In this document: one piece after another, positions 48,875 through 60,900 of the stretch | How positions within the stretch are numbered: position 1 is the first letter of the stretch | How the letters are laid out: every line of letters begins with the position of its first letter | Source of the DNA: Ignelater luminosus | Lineage: Eukaryota > Arthropoda > Insecta > Coleoptera > Elateridae | DNA: 64,000 nt | NCBI GenBank assembly: GCA_011009095.1 | Contig: VTPC01000512.1 | Location: 17,636-81,635 of the forward strand | Reading direction: 5' to 3' | Position numbers and translations under genes: made by a program | Notes under the pieces: generated by a model | The model's input: the letters and a program-made list of their open reading frames with translations, nothing else | Database searches by the model: none | Told to the model about the DNA's origin: nothing

Positions 48875-49745
48875 ATCACGTCTTTCCCGTTTTAGTCCAC
48901 CTCTCTCTGTTAGCTGTAGCTGTTACCATCCAGATTATGCCGGCATGTCTTCTAATATCATCTTGCCAGCGGGTATTTAGTCTTCCCATTCCTCGCTTCG
49001 TTTTTCTTGACCTCTATTCCGTTAGGGGTCTCGTCCATCTTTCGTCTTGTAGTCGAGCTATGTGTTCAGCCTATTGCGACTTAAGTTGAAAGACTCGTTG
49101 TAGTATCTCCATAGATCAAGACTGGCAAGACATACTGGTTATAAACTTTTATCTTAAGTGAATTGAGGATATCTGATTTTAGTATGTAGCTCAACTTCCA
49201 GATGCACACCAACTCAACCTAATTCTTCTGTTAATTTCATCGTGAATCCTGGTTTTCTTTGTCATTATTTTTTGTCCTAAGTAAATGTAGTTGTCAATGG
49301 TTTTCCTACTAGCAGAATGTTGATGGGCTCTTGTGTGTTTGTCATTATTTTAGTTTTTGTTGCGTTATTTAATTCGTTGATTATATCTTATCGATTCTAC
49401 AGTTCCTTAGCGAGTTTAATATTGCCCATATTTCTATAGAATTGAAAGCCTTTTGGTAGTTGTATAAAAAAACATACAATTTAATGTTACATTCGTTAAT
49501 ATTTTCTATTATGTGTTTCATTGCATGCATAACCTTGCAAGTATTGACTCCTGACCTAAAGCCAGCTTGTTCATAGGATTGGTGAAGTCAATTTTGCTTG
49601 TAATTCGATTAGCAATTATTCTTGAGAATAGCTTGTGCATATGGGATAGAAGGCTTATAGGTCTGTAGCTATTTAGTTTTGATATGTGTCCCTTTCATGA
49701 ATTAAGATTACTTCTGCCATCTACCATTCATTTGGAACTTTTTAA
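48875..49745 (-). pseudogene. Non-LTR retrotransposon reverse-transcriptase relic
   Basis: On the minus strand, starting near 49735, fragments appear in order: VPNEWMAEVILIHK, EQAGFRSGVNT (about 49560), LYVFLYNYQKAFNSIEIW (about 49460), then a jump to YIYLGQKI, EINRRIRLSW, KVYNQYVLPVLIYGD (about 49140), AEHIARLQDERWTRPLTE (about 49040) and RLNTRWQDDIRR (about 48965). This is the order of the RT core, thumb and C-terminal region of the common insect endonuclease-reverse transcriptase type. The FADD catalytic block is missing between the first and second groups, and the first catalytic aspartate region reads YNYQ. Frameshifts and stops abound. The clade (RTE, Proto2 or CR1-like) is not decided. 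Confidence 0.85.
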
Positions 49746-50114
49746 GTTTAAAATTATTGTCCGTTTCATTTATGATTTTTATCATTACGTTATCAGTTTC
49801 ATAAGCTTTATTCTTTTTCATCATTTTTAGGACATTATTTAATTCATCACTGTGATTTCGGGGATTTCTTCAGAATCGATATTTTTTATTACTCTTCTGT
49901 TAGTTTCTCGGTGTTTCTCATTTGGTGATACTATAAAGTTAATATTTTTCAATTTCTTTTCTGATAATTTCCCTACCTGTTATCGTTTTTCCCTGGTCAT
50001 TTTGAATTTTTACCAATGCCTATCTTCCCACACTAATTTAGTTTTTGATAGCTTGCCAACATGTATCCTCATGTCTTAGAATTTGTTCATATTTCTGCCC
50101 TGTCTGAATACATA
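49746..50114. other. Intergenic DNA, possibly more of the LINE relic
   Basis: No clear motif is seen. By position it could be the 5' continuation of the reverse-transcriptase relic, since the minus-strand sequence upstream would encode the start of the RT or the endonuclease. Confidence 0.35.
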
Positions 50115-50914
50115 CAGGGTGATCATTTAAAAACTTCCCACCTTGAATAACTCTTTAATTAGTAAAATTATCAAAAATCGCTGAAACGCGTCGATTTTGT
50201 TTTGAAGGGGGACATCTAATAACCTATTCTAATCAGTTGGGAAACTTTCACCCTCCCTCCAACTACCCCCCCCCAAAATCTTAATGGCACTACCCCATGT
50301 GTGATATATCATTTTAAAGGGTATGAATTTCTTAATCTTTTACATCAAAGAAAATTAAAATCGGCCCAGCTGTTCGTGAATTAGAGCTAAAAATGTATTT
50401 AATTCAATTAATACGTTTTTGTCACGTTCACAGACGGCTGGGCAGATTTTAGTTTTCTTTGATGTAAAAGATTGAAAATCTTATGCCTTTAAAATGATAT
50501 ATCACACATGGGGTAGTGCCTTTTAAAATTTTGGAAAACTTTCATTCTCCCCTCAACCACTCCCACCCCAAAATCTTAAACGGCACTACCCCATGTGTGA
50601 TGTATTATTTTAAAGGGTATAAAACTCTCAATCTTTTACATCAAAGAAAATTAAAATCGGCCCAGCCGTTCGTGAACTAGAGACAGAAGTATATTGATTA
50701 AATTAAATACATTTCTATCTCTAGTTCACGAACGTCTGTGCCGATTTTGATTTTCTTTGATGTAAAAGATTGAGAATTTTATACCCTTTAAAATGATATA
50801 TCACTTTTGTGGTAGTGCCATTTAAAATCTTGGGATGGGGGTGGTTGGGAGGGAGGGTGAAAGTTTTCCAACTGACTAGAATAGGTTATTAAAAGTTTTA
50901 AAATGATCACCCTG
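50115..50914. mobile_element. Four-module fold-back element with TA duplication
   Basis: The ends are CAGGGTGATCATTTAAAAAC and, inverted, CAGGGTGATCATTTTAAAAC, flanked by TA (50113-50114 and 50915-50916). Inside, one module of about 150 bp recurs four times in alternating orientation. It contains the run CCCTCCAACTACCCCC or its inverse, a GGCACTACCCCATGTGTGAT block, TTTTACATCAAAGAAAATT and CGGCCCAGC-GTTCGTGAA. Symmetry centres lie at about 50410 and 50693, with a third where the two palindromes meet (about 50540). It has no reading frame. A single module is at 15124-15310. Confidence 0.9.
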
Positions 50915-51529
50915 TATAAGTTAAGACTAAATTTTTTTAGATTTTCTAATGCGAAAATGGCTTTGAGAGGCCATCTTCAAAATTTCATGATGTCCATTAT
51001 GAATGTTGCCCAGCTTGTATCAATTTTATTCAAATGACAATAACTTTATTTGTGGAGCCATCTTACTAAATTTAGTGTCAAATTAAAACTACACTTCTGC
51101 ACTGCATTGTCATCCCCAAAAACATAAAAACAAAACACATAACCCTGCTTAAATTATTTAAAGCAAAACTTTTCTTTCATAGTCTAAAACAGTGTTTTGC
51201 CTTTTATTCAAAAACGGCAAAAAACACCACCTTGAATGTCTGTTGAAAGTCTACGTCATACTCTTATATTGAAAATCTGAACAAGATGGTAATTGAAGTT
51301 TGTAAGTTACAATTATTTCACTTCCAGAATAAAAAGGACAGAAAATGGATTTTGGGAACTATTATGGGTCAACCGGTGGGCTCTTTCATTGCGTTGGCCC
51401 GTGGTATTAAGTAGCAATAATTTAAGGGGAGTTATATTTTGTTTTATATGTTATTGGAACTGATAATATATTTCAGAAAAGTAGCTTTAACTTGACAGTT
51501 ACTAAGTTCTGCTTATGAATAAAGAAGTT
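50915..51529. other. Intergenic DNA
   Basis: No gene is recognised. Confidence 0.4.
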
Positions 51530-51919
51530 ATGGACATTTTAATAAAATAAGACACAAAACTGGGCGACATTTCTGATGAAAATCATGAGGTTTTCAAGAT
51601 TGCTTCTGGAAGCCATTTTCCCATTAAAGAATCTGAAAAAATTAATTGCTTAAATTATTGCATCTATACAGGACAGAAATATGAACAAATCTCAAGATAT
51701 GAAGGCATGACGATTAAGTAACTCAAGTCTTGAGATCTGGCGCGCAATAACTCTAGAGTAAGAAATGCACATGTCCCACTCTATATATCTGATCAAACTA
51801 CCGACCATATAAATCTGGAAAATGGTAAACACTTTATAGCGAAAATCACACTGGAAAGATCTGTATGTTCCCTAGATACTGAAAAAATAAGAAATAGTCC
51901 TAGGCAAGTTTATTCGATG
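51530..51919 (+). pseudogene. Possible coding relic, unidentified
   Basis: From ATG 51530 one frame runs 130 codons to TAA at 51919-51921, interrupted by only three in-frame stops. Codon use looks coding-like, e.g. VFKIASGSHFPIKESEK and NAHVPLYISDQTTDHIN. I recognise no family. The last codons abut the mariner insertion at 51922, so the stop is formed with the TA target. Confidence 0.35.
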
Positions 51920-51921
51920 TA

Positions 51922-53207
51922 ACACATGGGCTGAAAAGTCCCAGGCCTAACAAAGAAAACACGGTTTTTTTTTGTTCAAAATTAGCTTTATTCATCAACG
52001 TAATTTCCATCAAGAACAACGCAATCATTCCAGCGCCGCTCTAACATTTCAATACCACTTTTGTAAAACGATTTATCTTTTGCCTCAAAATAGGACTCAG
52101 TTTCAGCGATAACCTCTTCATTCGAGCGAAATTTCTTACCGGCAAGCATTTTTTTTAGGTCTGCGAACAGCCAGTAGTCGCTGGGAGCCAAATCTGGCGA
52201 ATACGGTGGATGTGGGAGCAATTCGAAGTTCAATTCATGTAGTTTTGCCATTGTTTTGATTGACTTGTGACACGGTGCGTTGTCTTGATGAAACAAAATT
52301 TTTTTCTTTGCCATATGCGGTCGTTTCTTTGCAATTTCGGCCTTCAAACGCTCCAATAACGCTATATAATATTCACTGTTGATGGTATTTCCCTTCTCAA
52401 GATAGTCGATGAATATTACACCACGCACATCCCAAAATACCGAGGCCATAACCTTTCCAGCCGATTGTTGTGCTTTCGGTCGCTTTGGACCAGTTGCTGT
52501 CCACTCAGATGACGATCGTTTTGATTCCGGAGTGAAGTGATGGATCCATGTTTCATCCATTGTCACATATCGACGCAAAAATTCCGGTTTGTTACGTTTA
52601 AACATGGCCAAACACTGCTCAGAAACATCAACACGTTCTTGTTTTTGGTGAACAGTGAGCAAACGCGGCACCCGCTTTGAGCAGAGCTTTCTCATAGCCA
52701 AATGCTCATGCAATATAAAACCAACACGTTCTTTTGATATCTTTACAATGTCAGCTAACTCACGCAACTTCACTTTTCGATCATTCAAAACGATTTTGTG
52801 GATTTTTTTGATGTTTTCTGGTGTTACCGCCTCATTTGGACGTCCACTGCGTTCTGCATCATCGGTGTCTCTACGACCACGTTTGAAGTCAGAAAACCAA
52901 CGTTTTATTGTTGTTTCTGATGGAGCGGAGTCCCCATAACACTTTTCAAGCCATTGCTTCGCTTGAACGATATTTTTTCCCATCAAGGAGCAGCGTAAAA
53001 TCAAAACACGAAATTGTTTTTGATCCATTGTTCTGAAAATAACAAAAGTAGCCTAACCCTTAGCACAATAACTCACAAAATAATGAATAGAATATCATGA
53101 AATTTTAACAGCTGTTTTTTGAAGGTTAGTACTAACTGAAAAAGCGGTGAATGCAATAGAACTAGCGCCATCTATTTGTTAGGCCTGGGACTTTTCAGCC
53201 CATGTGT
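51922..53207 (-). mobile_element. Complete mariner transposon
   Basis: The element is 1286 bp with perfect 33-bp terminal inverted repeats starting ACACATGGGCTGAAAAG, and TA on both sides (51920-51921 and 53208-53209). It contains one uninterrupted transposase gene on the minus strand. Intact ends, an open ORF and the canonical mariner length point to a recent, possibly active insertion. Confidence 0.97.
51988..53028 (-). CDS. Mariner transposase, intact, 346 aa
   Basis: Catalyses cut-and-paste transposition of the surrounding element, binding the TIRs and inserting at TA. The N terminus (about residues 1-115) is the paired helix-turn-helix DNA-binding region, with ETTIKRWFSDFKRG and the linker-type SGRPNE (61-66). 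The catalytic triad is D158 (VTMDETWIHHF), D249 (HQDNAPCH) and D284 (SPDLAPSDYWLF), with exactly 34 residues between the last two: the DD34D signature. Length matches the 345-350 residues usual for the family. The ATG at 53028 gives MDQKQFRVLILR, a normal mariner start. No stop, frameshift or missing catalytic residue is seen. Neighbours are unrelated repeats. Confidence 0.97.
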   Translation of the reverse strand: MDQKQFRVLILRCSLMGKNIVQAKQWLEKCYGDSAPSETTIKRWFSDFKRGRRDTDDAERSGRPNEAVTPENIKKIHKIVLNDRKVKLRELADIVKISKERVGFILHEHLAMRKLCSKRVPRLLTVHQKQERVDVSEQCLAMFKRNKPEFLRRYVTMDETWIHHFTPESKRSSSEWTATGPKRPKAQQSAGKVMASVFWDVRGVIFIDYLEKGNTINSEYYIALLERLKAEIAKKRPHMAKKKILFHQDNAPCHKSIKTMAKLHELNFELLPHPPYSPDLAPSDYWLFADLKKMLAGKKFRSNEEVIAETESYFEAKDKSFYKSGIEMLERRWNDCVVLDGNYVDE

Positions 53208-53209
53208 TA

Positions 53210-56200
53210 GTAAAAATATGCTTCGACCCACAGAGAACTGAATCTTGCTATATGTTTAGACCACATCGAGAGCAGTGTTGTGCCCAAAAATCGCAATTGC
53301 CCCTCGCTTGCTTTTTTCGGTTGCCCACCCAAAACATTGAAATTGCTGACAGCTAGTTTTCTGGCAAGTATGTTTTATTTTTATTTGATTTCTAAAGAAA
53401 CCTAGAAACAAGATCAGGATGGGTGTACAGATTTGATTTTAAGATACGAATTTTATAGTGCGTCGCATTAGTCTAGGATATACCACTTTATAAGCATAAA
53501 ATTTTTTTAAATAATGTAAATGTCCAAGTGTCCCTAAAGCAATAGTCTGCCTCTATATAAGTAAGTAAGAACGGATGAATCACAACGACTTTAAAAAGAA
53601 ATCTTTAATTAAATAAAATTCAATTATCACATCTATTTTAAAATAGAAATTTAAAGTGTTATAAATTGCTTTAATCGTTGAAAAGATTAAACAAATAAAT
53701 TGCAAAATGAAACTTACAAAGTAAGGAATAATTTGCGCAACTTTCTTTATGATACCTATAAAATGATTAATGGCGCTTTTAAAGCTACCTTCAACGTCCT
53801 TGGATACCTGCCAGGATTTACTTTAAATACGGTAGAATTGTATGGTGTTGATTTTAAAACCATTGTATTATTATGATGTTTCGTATGTGGGTTGGGTTGG
53901 TTAAAGAAACAATAGTAAAGTGATAATCAGTTGTTAACAATGTCAAATATTTGCCGACCACTGAATAGTTGAGTTACAGTATAGATCTTTTAGTTTGCTG
54001 TTCGTATTTGCGACATTATTGTATAGTAAAATTAACTCTCACTAGCTACGGTTCGCGCAACCAATTACCAGATAATTGTGATGTAACTTCTAGTTGTAGG
54101 TCATAACTAACCTACATTGATATGTCAAAATCGTGATGATTATTGCTTAAAAAATAATAATAACAAATAAAATTAGATATGAAGTGGTGGTTAGTTTGGA
54201 CATAGGCTTAAATGAGAGTATATTCGACATTAAATCATAAAATCTAGTTCTTTTGTGTTACATGCAAGCTAAATAGCATTTATGAAAGTGGAACGATTTA
54301 AATTTGTGTGAAAAACAGTACATATGAAATATTTAATTATTAAATGCATTTTTGTGAGGTGGCATTCTTTCTTCAATTAGGTTACAGTCTAAACTGAAAC
54401 AATTTCGATTTTTTGTGATTGCCATTTATATTACTGATTTACAGACACGTGATTTTTTGCGGTAGATACTGATCTGGCCTTTTCTATTTCTTTTATATCT
54501 CCTTTCCTAAAAAGACAATAAATTGGAATTCGAGATTTCTACCCATTCTGGAATTTCTTCATATTCTTTAATTGTATTATAGTTGGCGTTACTTACCTTG
54601 ACTAGTTTTTATGCCAATTTGCAATATAGTATCAAATATAATTTCCGAGACTTCAGATTACGGGTGCTTTTGTGGTTAAATATTCTATCATTATTACTGC
54701 GACATATAAACCCAATTTTTTTTAATAAGTCAATTGAAATGACCGTTACGTAGGTAACCATAGGTTCCATTCCTTTTGAAATTTCACATCAGTTCACTCA
54801 GTAATAGGCATTCATAGTAGTGACATAAAGAGTAAATAATTGTCTTTAATATGCAAAAACATTTTGTGAAGAGGACGATTACCTATTTGTTTTTTATTTC
54901 ATTACACATATACTTCACTGCTTTTTTAACATGTATATACCGGGCGTTTGGGTGATACCAAGAGTCGAAGTATGGTTCAAAGACGATTTTATCAGTGGGT
55001 ACGAGAGGAATTTCGTGGTTAAGAAATTGTCGGGAATATTCTATATCAATGGAGTTGTTCAGAGCAGTAGTATGTAAAATCAGCCATACGATTGCCAACC
55101 TACATCGAGAGACACTACTATGAAAAAAAGGAGGAGAACATTAATTAATTTATTTCATACTTCTTGCACACATTGGTGAAAAGCTCGTGAAATTTGAACA
55201 ATCTCTGGATCCTAAATTAAGGGTACAGCTAATTAAGATTTACTAACACCATAAAGTCAAGTCTAAGTAATTACAAATGGATGGATAGTTTCCTAACTAG
55301 AGGTGTTGCTGATAACATTGTAAACGAAACTACATAATGACTTTATATTAGAAATTCCAGTTTTAATTTTTTAGTTTACTGACTAGTTAATTTTAAATGT
55401 TAAAGTATTCATTAAGAAAGCTGTCTAGAAAAACCCAGCCAGATAAGCTTTTCACTCTTAATTTCTGCTCATTTATGTCACAAAATTTAAAATATGCAAA
55501 ACTGTTTAAAACCGGAATGAGAAAATCCTGTTTTTTCAGAAAGAAATTCGGAACTGAATAATCTCTGTTTATGATTTCCTATCTGTCTGAAGTGAATACC
55601 TTTTATGCTGAATCAACTATTACTTAATATTTGTTACATAACACATTTACGGTTAAGGCAAGAAATATGTGCGTCTACAAGTTTTGTAAAACAATTAAAA
55701 TTTTTAATCGTTGCGTGTAGAGAAATTTTTTGCGTATGCTCTCAGTTTTTTAAGAGTACTATCTCTAAGTTATATTTATATAGTTATTAATTACTTTCTT
55801 CGGATTGTTTATGTTGTGTTTATGTGGTAGCGGTTTATAGAAGTCTTGTTAATCTATCTTGATTAATCGTTAAAGTATTACTTTAATCTAATGTTATACG
55901 GTTTTGTTATTAATTAATTAAAGTCAATGCAGATTTTTTTAATTTTTGTTTGATATTAATTACAAATATATTACTATAATACTGATTATAAATATCTATA
56001 TATAAGCTTGTGAAAGGATTTAATAAACTACTAATACAAAAACTTTTTAAACAGAATTCAATGCTTGTAAACTTTCATATTAAGCTTAATATTTAACAAT
56101 AGAACTGCCTATATAAAGCGTTTTATAGCTTGCATAACTTTTCAAAATTAATACCTAACTTATCCACTGAAATTTCTTAAATTCATTAACAGTAGAAAAT

Positions 56201-57741
56201 CAAAAGAATAATGTAAATTATGTAAATCTTCCCGAATCTCTAGGGTTATGTCATAAACGACTTCTCATAATTGTGTAAGAAATGTATAATTTTATACACT
56301 TGTCACTTAATTACATTAAATAAAATGTTTTTCTAATTGATCATTTCCGGAAAAATATTTATATGATCAAAAAAGGATTTTATTACACTACCTATGTAAA
56401 TAACGTAATCTTTTAAATATTTATGTCAGGTACTTCATTATATAACGAGGTGAATTAACTACCAATTTACACATATAGTAATAATCAGTGGGTGTACTCC
56501 AATAGAACGAATCAGAGGAGTGTAAAGAAAAGTTTCAAAATCTTAAGCAGACTTTTTAAAATGAAATAAAACTATCTGCTTCTCTTACATATATCGTTTT
56601 TATTTTCATTCTAGTTTGCCAAACTCGATTGCTTAAATATGAAAGAAATATTTATCATACGTTAAAAATAAACAATTAAAAAGAAATTCTTGCTGAAACT
56701 TTCAATTTATTAAGTTAATTGTACTAGTTTTAGAAATTTATACAAGTTTTTAAATTGTGATAGCAAATGGAAATAAATTAATTACTATTTTAGTTCAATA
56801 ATTAATGAATAATTATGTTAATGCTAAGAAAACTGTCGATGATTTGGCAATTATACAATTAAATTATTAGGTAAGAAAGTTTTTATTTAAATTCAATTTA
56901 TGATTGTAATCTGCTTTTCGCTAAAGTAAATTTCAATTAAATAAGAATTCTTTTGTACGAAAGAGGAATTACGAAATTAGTTCGTATTAATTAATTGAAT
57001 TTGTGATCTATAGTGGTCAGGATAATGCAGAATAGTATAGAAGGAATTCTTGGGGAATAGCAAGAAATTTCTACAGTATTAGTGGTTATTGAAGTTATAA
57101 AGGAATTACCTGAAGAATACTAAATAATTCGAACAGAAAGATGAAATACTTTCTCTTCAAATTTCCTAATTTCTTTTTATCGTAATATTTAAAAAAAGCA
57201 AACTTCACAACTTATTTTTAGTGCGGTGGTCGAAAAATTCTGATAATTTTTTTACCAATAACGTTTATATTCTGCAATCGTATTACCAATCACTGACAGA
57301 TCTATTAGGAAACTAGCGAATCTTTCAGTTTCAGAAGAACTTCTAATTTTAAATAGGCAAAATCGAAAGGAGTCGTTTTTTTCTAATCACTAAACTCGTT
57401 TTGAGAAACCAACTTAGATTCCTCTTTGAGTGAATACAAAGTTTGATTCGTTTCAATTATTAATGTAAAAGAAATTGAGATGCTGATGCTAATGCTAAAA
57501 TAATTTAAACAAATGCCATCCCGCAGCACTGAAATACTTGTAACGGTCCAATACCTTTATCTTCTTTACTATTTCCTTTATTATATTTCTTCAAGAGGGA
57601 GGTGTATTATAAAAGTAATTATTATACTGCTTTAATTAGTTTTTAAAAATTGACTAAGTAACTAGGTGGGTAAAGGCGGTATTTTAAAATACAAATGCAC
57701 TGTGGCCATCCAACAGTGTGGGTCCAACGGATTTGTTAATA
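53210..57741. other. AT-rich intergenic DNA
   Basis: No gene is recognised in 4.5 kb. At about 54937, TACCGGGCGTTTGGGTG looks like an orphan element end. The region 55.4-57.7 kb is especially AT-rich and featureless. Confidence 0.45.
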
Positions 57742-58642
57742 CAGTGTGTCCACATTTCAATGCTTACTATTGGGATCTCGGAAATTGTAAGAGATACGAA
57801 GTCGGTTAAAGTAGAAAAGATTTGGCTATTTTGGAGATCAGTTTACTTATTCTTTTGTTTTTTCAAAAAAGTCTACGGCTTACTAGATATTTGCTAAAAA
57901 CGAAATTATCTTATTAATAATAAAGTGAGATATCTCAGGAACGACCAAAGATAGAAAAAAAAACAGCAGAGACGGTGTTTTAGAGAATTTACTCTAAAAC
58001 ACAAAAAGATTATTTTCTCAATTGTCTTTTGTTTTATTTCGGCGGTGAAACGTAAATCCAATTTTTTTCTAATGGTACGCCTACTTGATTACTGAACTGC
58101 ACGCCTTAAATGCTTTTCAGTGATACATGGTTTGACTTAGCCATTCTTTTGTCTTACCGAGTTATGAAGTGAAAATCATTTTTCATCATAGTGTGCCATG
58201 ACATCTAACACACAAAGCCGTGGAGTTTTATCAAAGAAATTCATTTGTTATGCAAAAATTGCTAAAACAAAATAAATACGCTTTTATGGGGCATTAGATG
58301 CTTAGTTGATGCTATCTGGGAATGCTCAGTAAATTATCATAAAAGCGTCTTTTGTTTTGTTTTAGCAATTGTTACATAACAAATGTAATTTATCTGACAA
58401 AAACCAATGATTTTCATATGTTTAAAGCCACGGCACACTAAGTTGGAAATATTTTTTATTTAAAAAAAAATAAGGTAATTTCGTTTTTAGCAAATATCTA
58501 GTAAGCCGTGAACTTTTTTGAAAAAACAAAAGCATAAGTAAACTGATCTCCAAAATAGCCAAATCTTTTCTAATTTAACCGACTTCTTATCTCTTACAAT
58601 TTCCGAGATTCCAATAGTGAGCATTGAAATGTGGACACACTG
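57742..58642. mobile_element. Long-TIR element, copy 2, lacking the Crypton
   Basis: The tips read CAGTGTGTCCACATTTCAAT at both ends, flanked by TA (57740-57741 and 58643-58644). The arms of about 190 bp share GAGATACGAAGTCGGTTAAA and AAAAGATTTGGCTATTT. The element is 901 bp and in reverse orientation relative to 22432-25049. It contains the inner MITE at the same site but is continuous where copy 1 carries the 1.7-kb recombinase insert. It has no ORF of note. Confidence 0.92.
58191..58438. mobile_element. Inner MITE, copy 2
   Basis: The same 248-bp element as 22627-22875 but reversed, with tips GTGTGCCATG and CGGCACAC between TA dinucleotides (58189-58190 and 58439-58440). It contains the internal pair around AAAATTGCTAAAACAAAAT and TTGTTTTAGCAATTGTTAC. 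Confidence 0.9.
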
Positions 58643-60900
58643 TATACTTTAAAGAATTTGTAAATTCCATTTTTACATTTCTAGACCTAGAGAGTTCATA
58701 AGATTTAGAGTTTCAATTCTTTATGTTGTTTTATTTAGACTTTAGAGAGTCCATAAAATCTTTAATTTTAATTTACAATTATTATTATTATTAGTTATAT
58801 TTGTGTTATTGATAGAAGATTCAATTTTCAAATTATTATCAGATCTGTATTCCTTATATAATATGAATCAAATTACTTAATTGAAATAGTTCTAAATTAT
58901 TAAATATTAAATTATTGTATAAGAAACTGTTATAATTAAATGTAATATATTGCTAATAAATTTATTAAATTAATAAAATGACCAGCTACCTAGCTTTTTT
59001 GCCATTATTGCCGACAGAAAAATTTTCTGCTAACATTCTTTATGTTTATTTAAGTATTTTCATAATCATATTTCTTCCGTTCAATATTAAATATAAAAAT
59101 ATTTGTTATATTGTTTATTAATTAAGTTAATATTGTTATCTAGTTTTTGTAGTGATTCGTATACTGGACCGTTTAGTTACCTAAAATTCAAACAGCAGAC
59201 TACGAAATAAAAGTAATATTCCTCCATTTCGTTGCGTTTTACTTACTGTTTAGATTCCCTGCTTACTTTTAAAAACACCCTGTACTTCTGTAATCAACAA
59301 CAAATCAGGAACAACAAAAAATCAAAATATGCAGGGTGTTCCACTTCTTTAAGTTGAAAACAAGCTTAGAATGTGGAGATACTCGTCTTTTACAACTTTC
59401 CTCCGTAACATCCATTGCAGTGTTGTACATAGATAATATGTAAATCATTTAGATAAAGATAAAAATATCTGATCTAAAAAGTCATCTAGATAAGGATAAA
59501 AATAGCTAATTTAGAAAGCCATCAAGATAAAATAAGATATGTAACATCTTTGTAGGCAATGTGTCACCTTGAGAGAATTTTCCCTTGATCAGTGTGCAAG
59601 TACTATTATAGTAATCGTTAATCGGCATACAAGAAAATTCATTTTATTATCCTATTACCGTTTAGGAGATATCATTTAAAATCAAGAAATCTAAAATTAA
59701 CCTCTAACATCTGTATCTTAAAACTGTGCACAAAAAAAAAAGTTAATGAGAATCAATCTATGAAAGAATTGGCATGCGAAATGTTTGCATTCAATCTTCA
59801 GTACGTCTGAATTGAGTGAGCCAAATGTAGAGTACATCTCGGAAACCAGGATATCAAGAAAAAAATCTCTTTTGCCTGTTGAGTTTATTGATGCAATAGA
59901 ATCTCAATAGCTGCTTTTGCTTTCGAACAAAAATTGTTTTATTTGAAATTTCTCTGACTAGATGTTATAAGGTAGATTATTTAAAAAAATAAAAGGAAAT
60001 TATCAGGCTTATTGCGATCTGGTGTTCAGAATAAAGTAGGTAAATCAAATTAAAGTTAAATGTCAATGCATAATTAAACTTTGCAGAGTTGAGCTGATTT
60101 TAACTAGCTGGGGAGCTGTAACCGGTTAAACGGTCTTGGTCAAAACCGAATTTTTCGAAATTAATATCAAATCTTTACGCTTTAAATTCCTTACTTATTT
60201 AAACATACATGAATGAGATCAGAACAGAAAACTTCAAAATACTAAGAAAATGAACATTTTAATTCTACTGAAATATTCAAACACGACGATATACAAACTA
60301 AAAGGAAAAGCAGAACAAAACGTGGGCCATCAATAACGGGACAGATTCCTCTGAATAGACTGAGATACCGCCAAATTTTTTAATTTTCAAGAAAATAAAC
60401 TACTAATAATCAGGTATAAAGATTCCTAAATCGAATTCATGACGAAATTTAACGTATAACTCCAAAAGCAGTATCGGTTATAGCATTACCAGGGTGTCCA
60501 GGATCAACATTTTGAACACCTAACGTAACAAAATATTAAACCATGCACTACTGAATACAAATTCTTTACTATTTACTTTTAATCTGTTCCTTTTGTTACT
60601 TTGAAATAGTACCTAAAGACCTCGACGTAAACATTTAGAGCATTTTTTCAGTTTTTGTTATGTAACCTATAAGATACATGAAAAATGCCCACGTTCCCAA
60701 AAAAATTCAATATCATCACTTTCTCCAAAAATTAGAAATACCGATTCCAAAGCTGTGGTGTTATTTAAATCGTTATACCTGTCCCGGCAATATTACAAAA
60801 AATTATTAATAGCGATTTTATTTCCATTATTATATATAAAAGGGCCGCACTGTGTGCTGTGCTTTTTTCTAAAAGAGTTAGTCATTTTATATCTGTTATA
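58643..60900. other. AT-rich intergenic DNA with orphan repeat ends
   Basis: No gene is recognised. Terminus-like ACACCCTGTA (about 59274) and CAGGGTGTTCCAC (about 59333) face each other over about 60 bp, and ACCAGGGTGTCCAGG lies at about 60489. The first pair could be a very short internally deleted element or two abutting ends. Confidence 0.4.
59445..59530. repeat. Minisatellite, 37-bp unit, about 2.3 copies
   Basis: Units at 59445-59481 and 59482-59518 share TCATNTAGATAANGATAAAAAT and the ending TNTAGAAAG or a near form. A partial third unit follows. Confidence 0.7.

Noticed and set aside
52655..52939. 94-codon plus-strand frame
   Set aside because: Antisense shadow of the mariner transposase gene.
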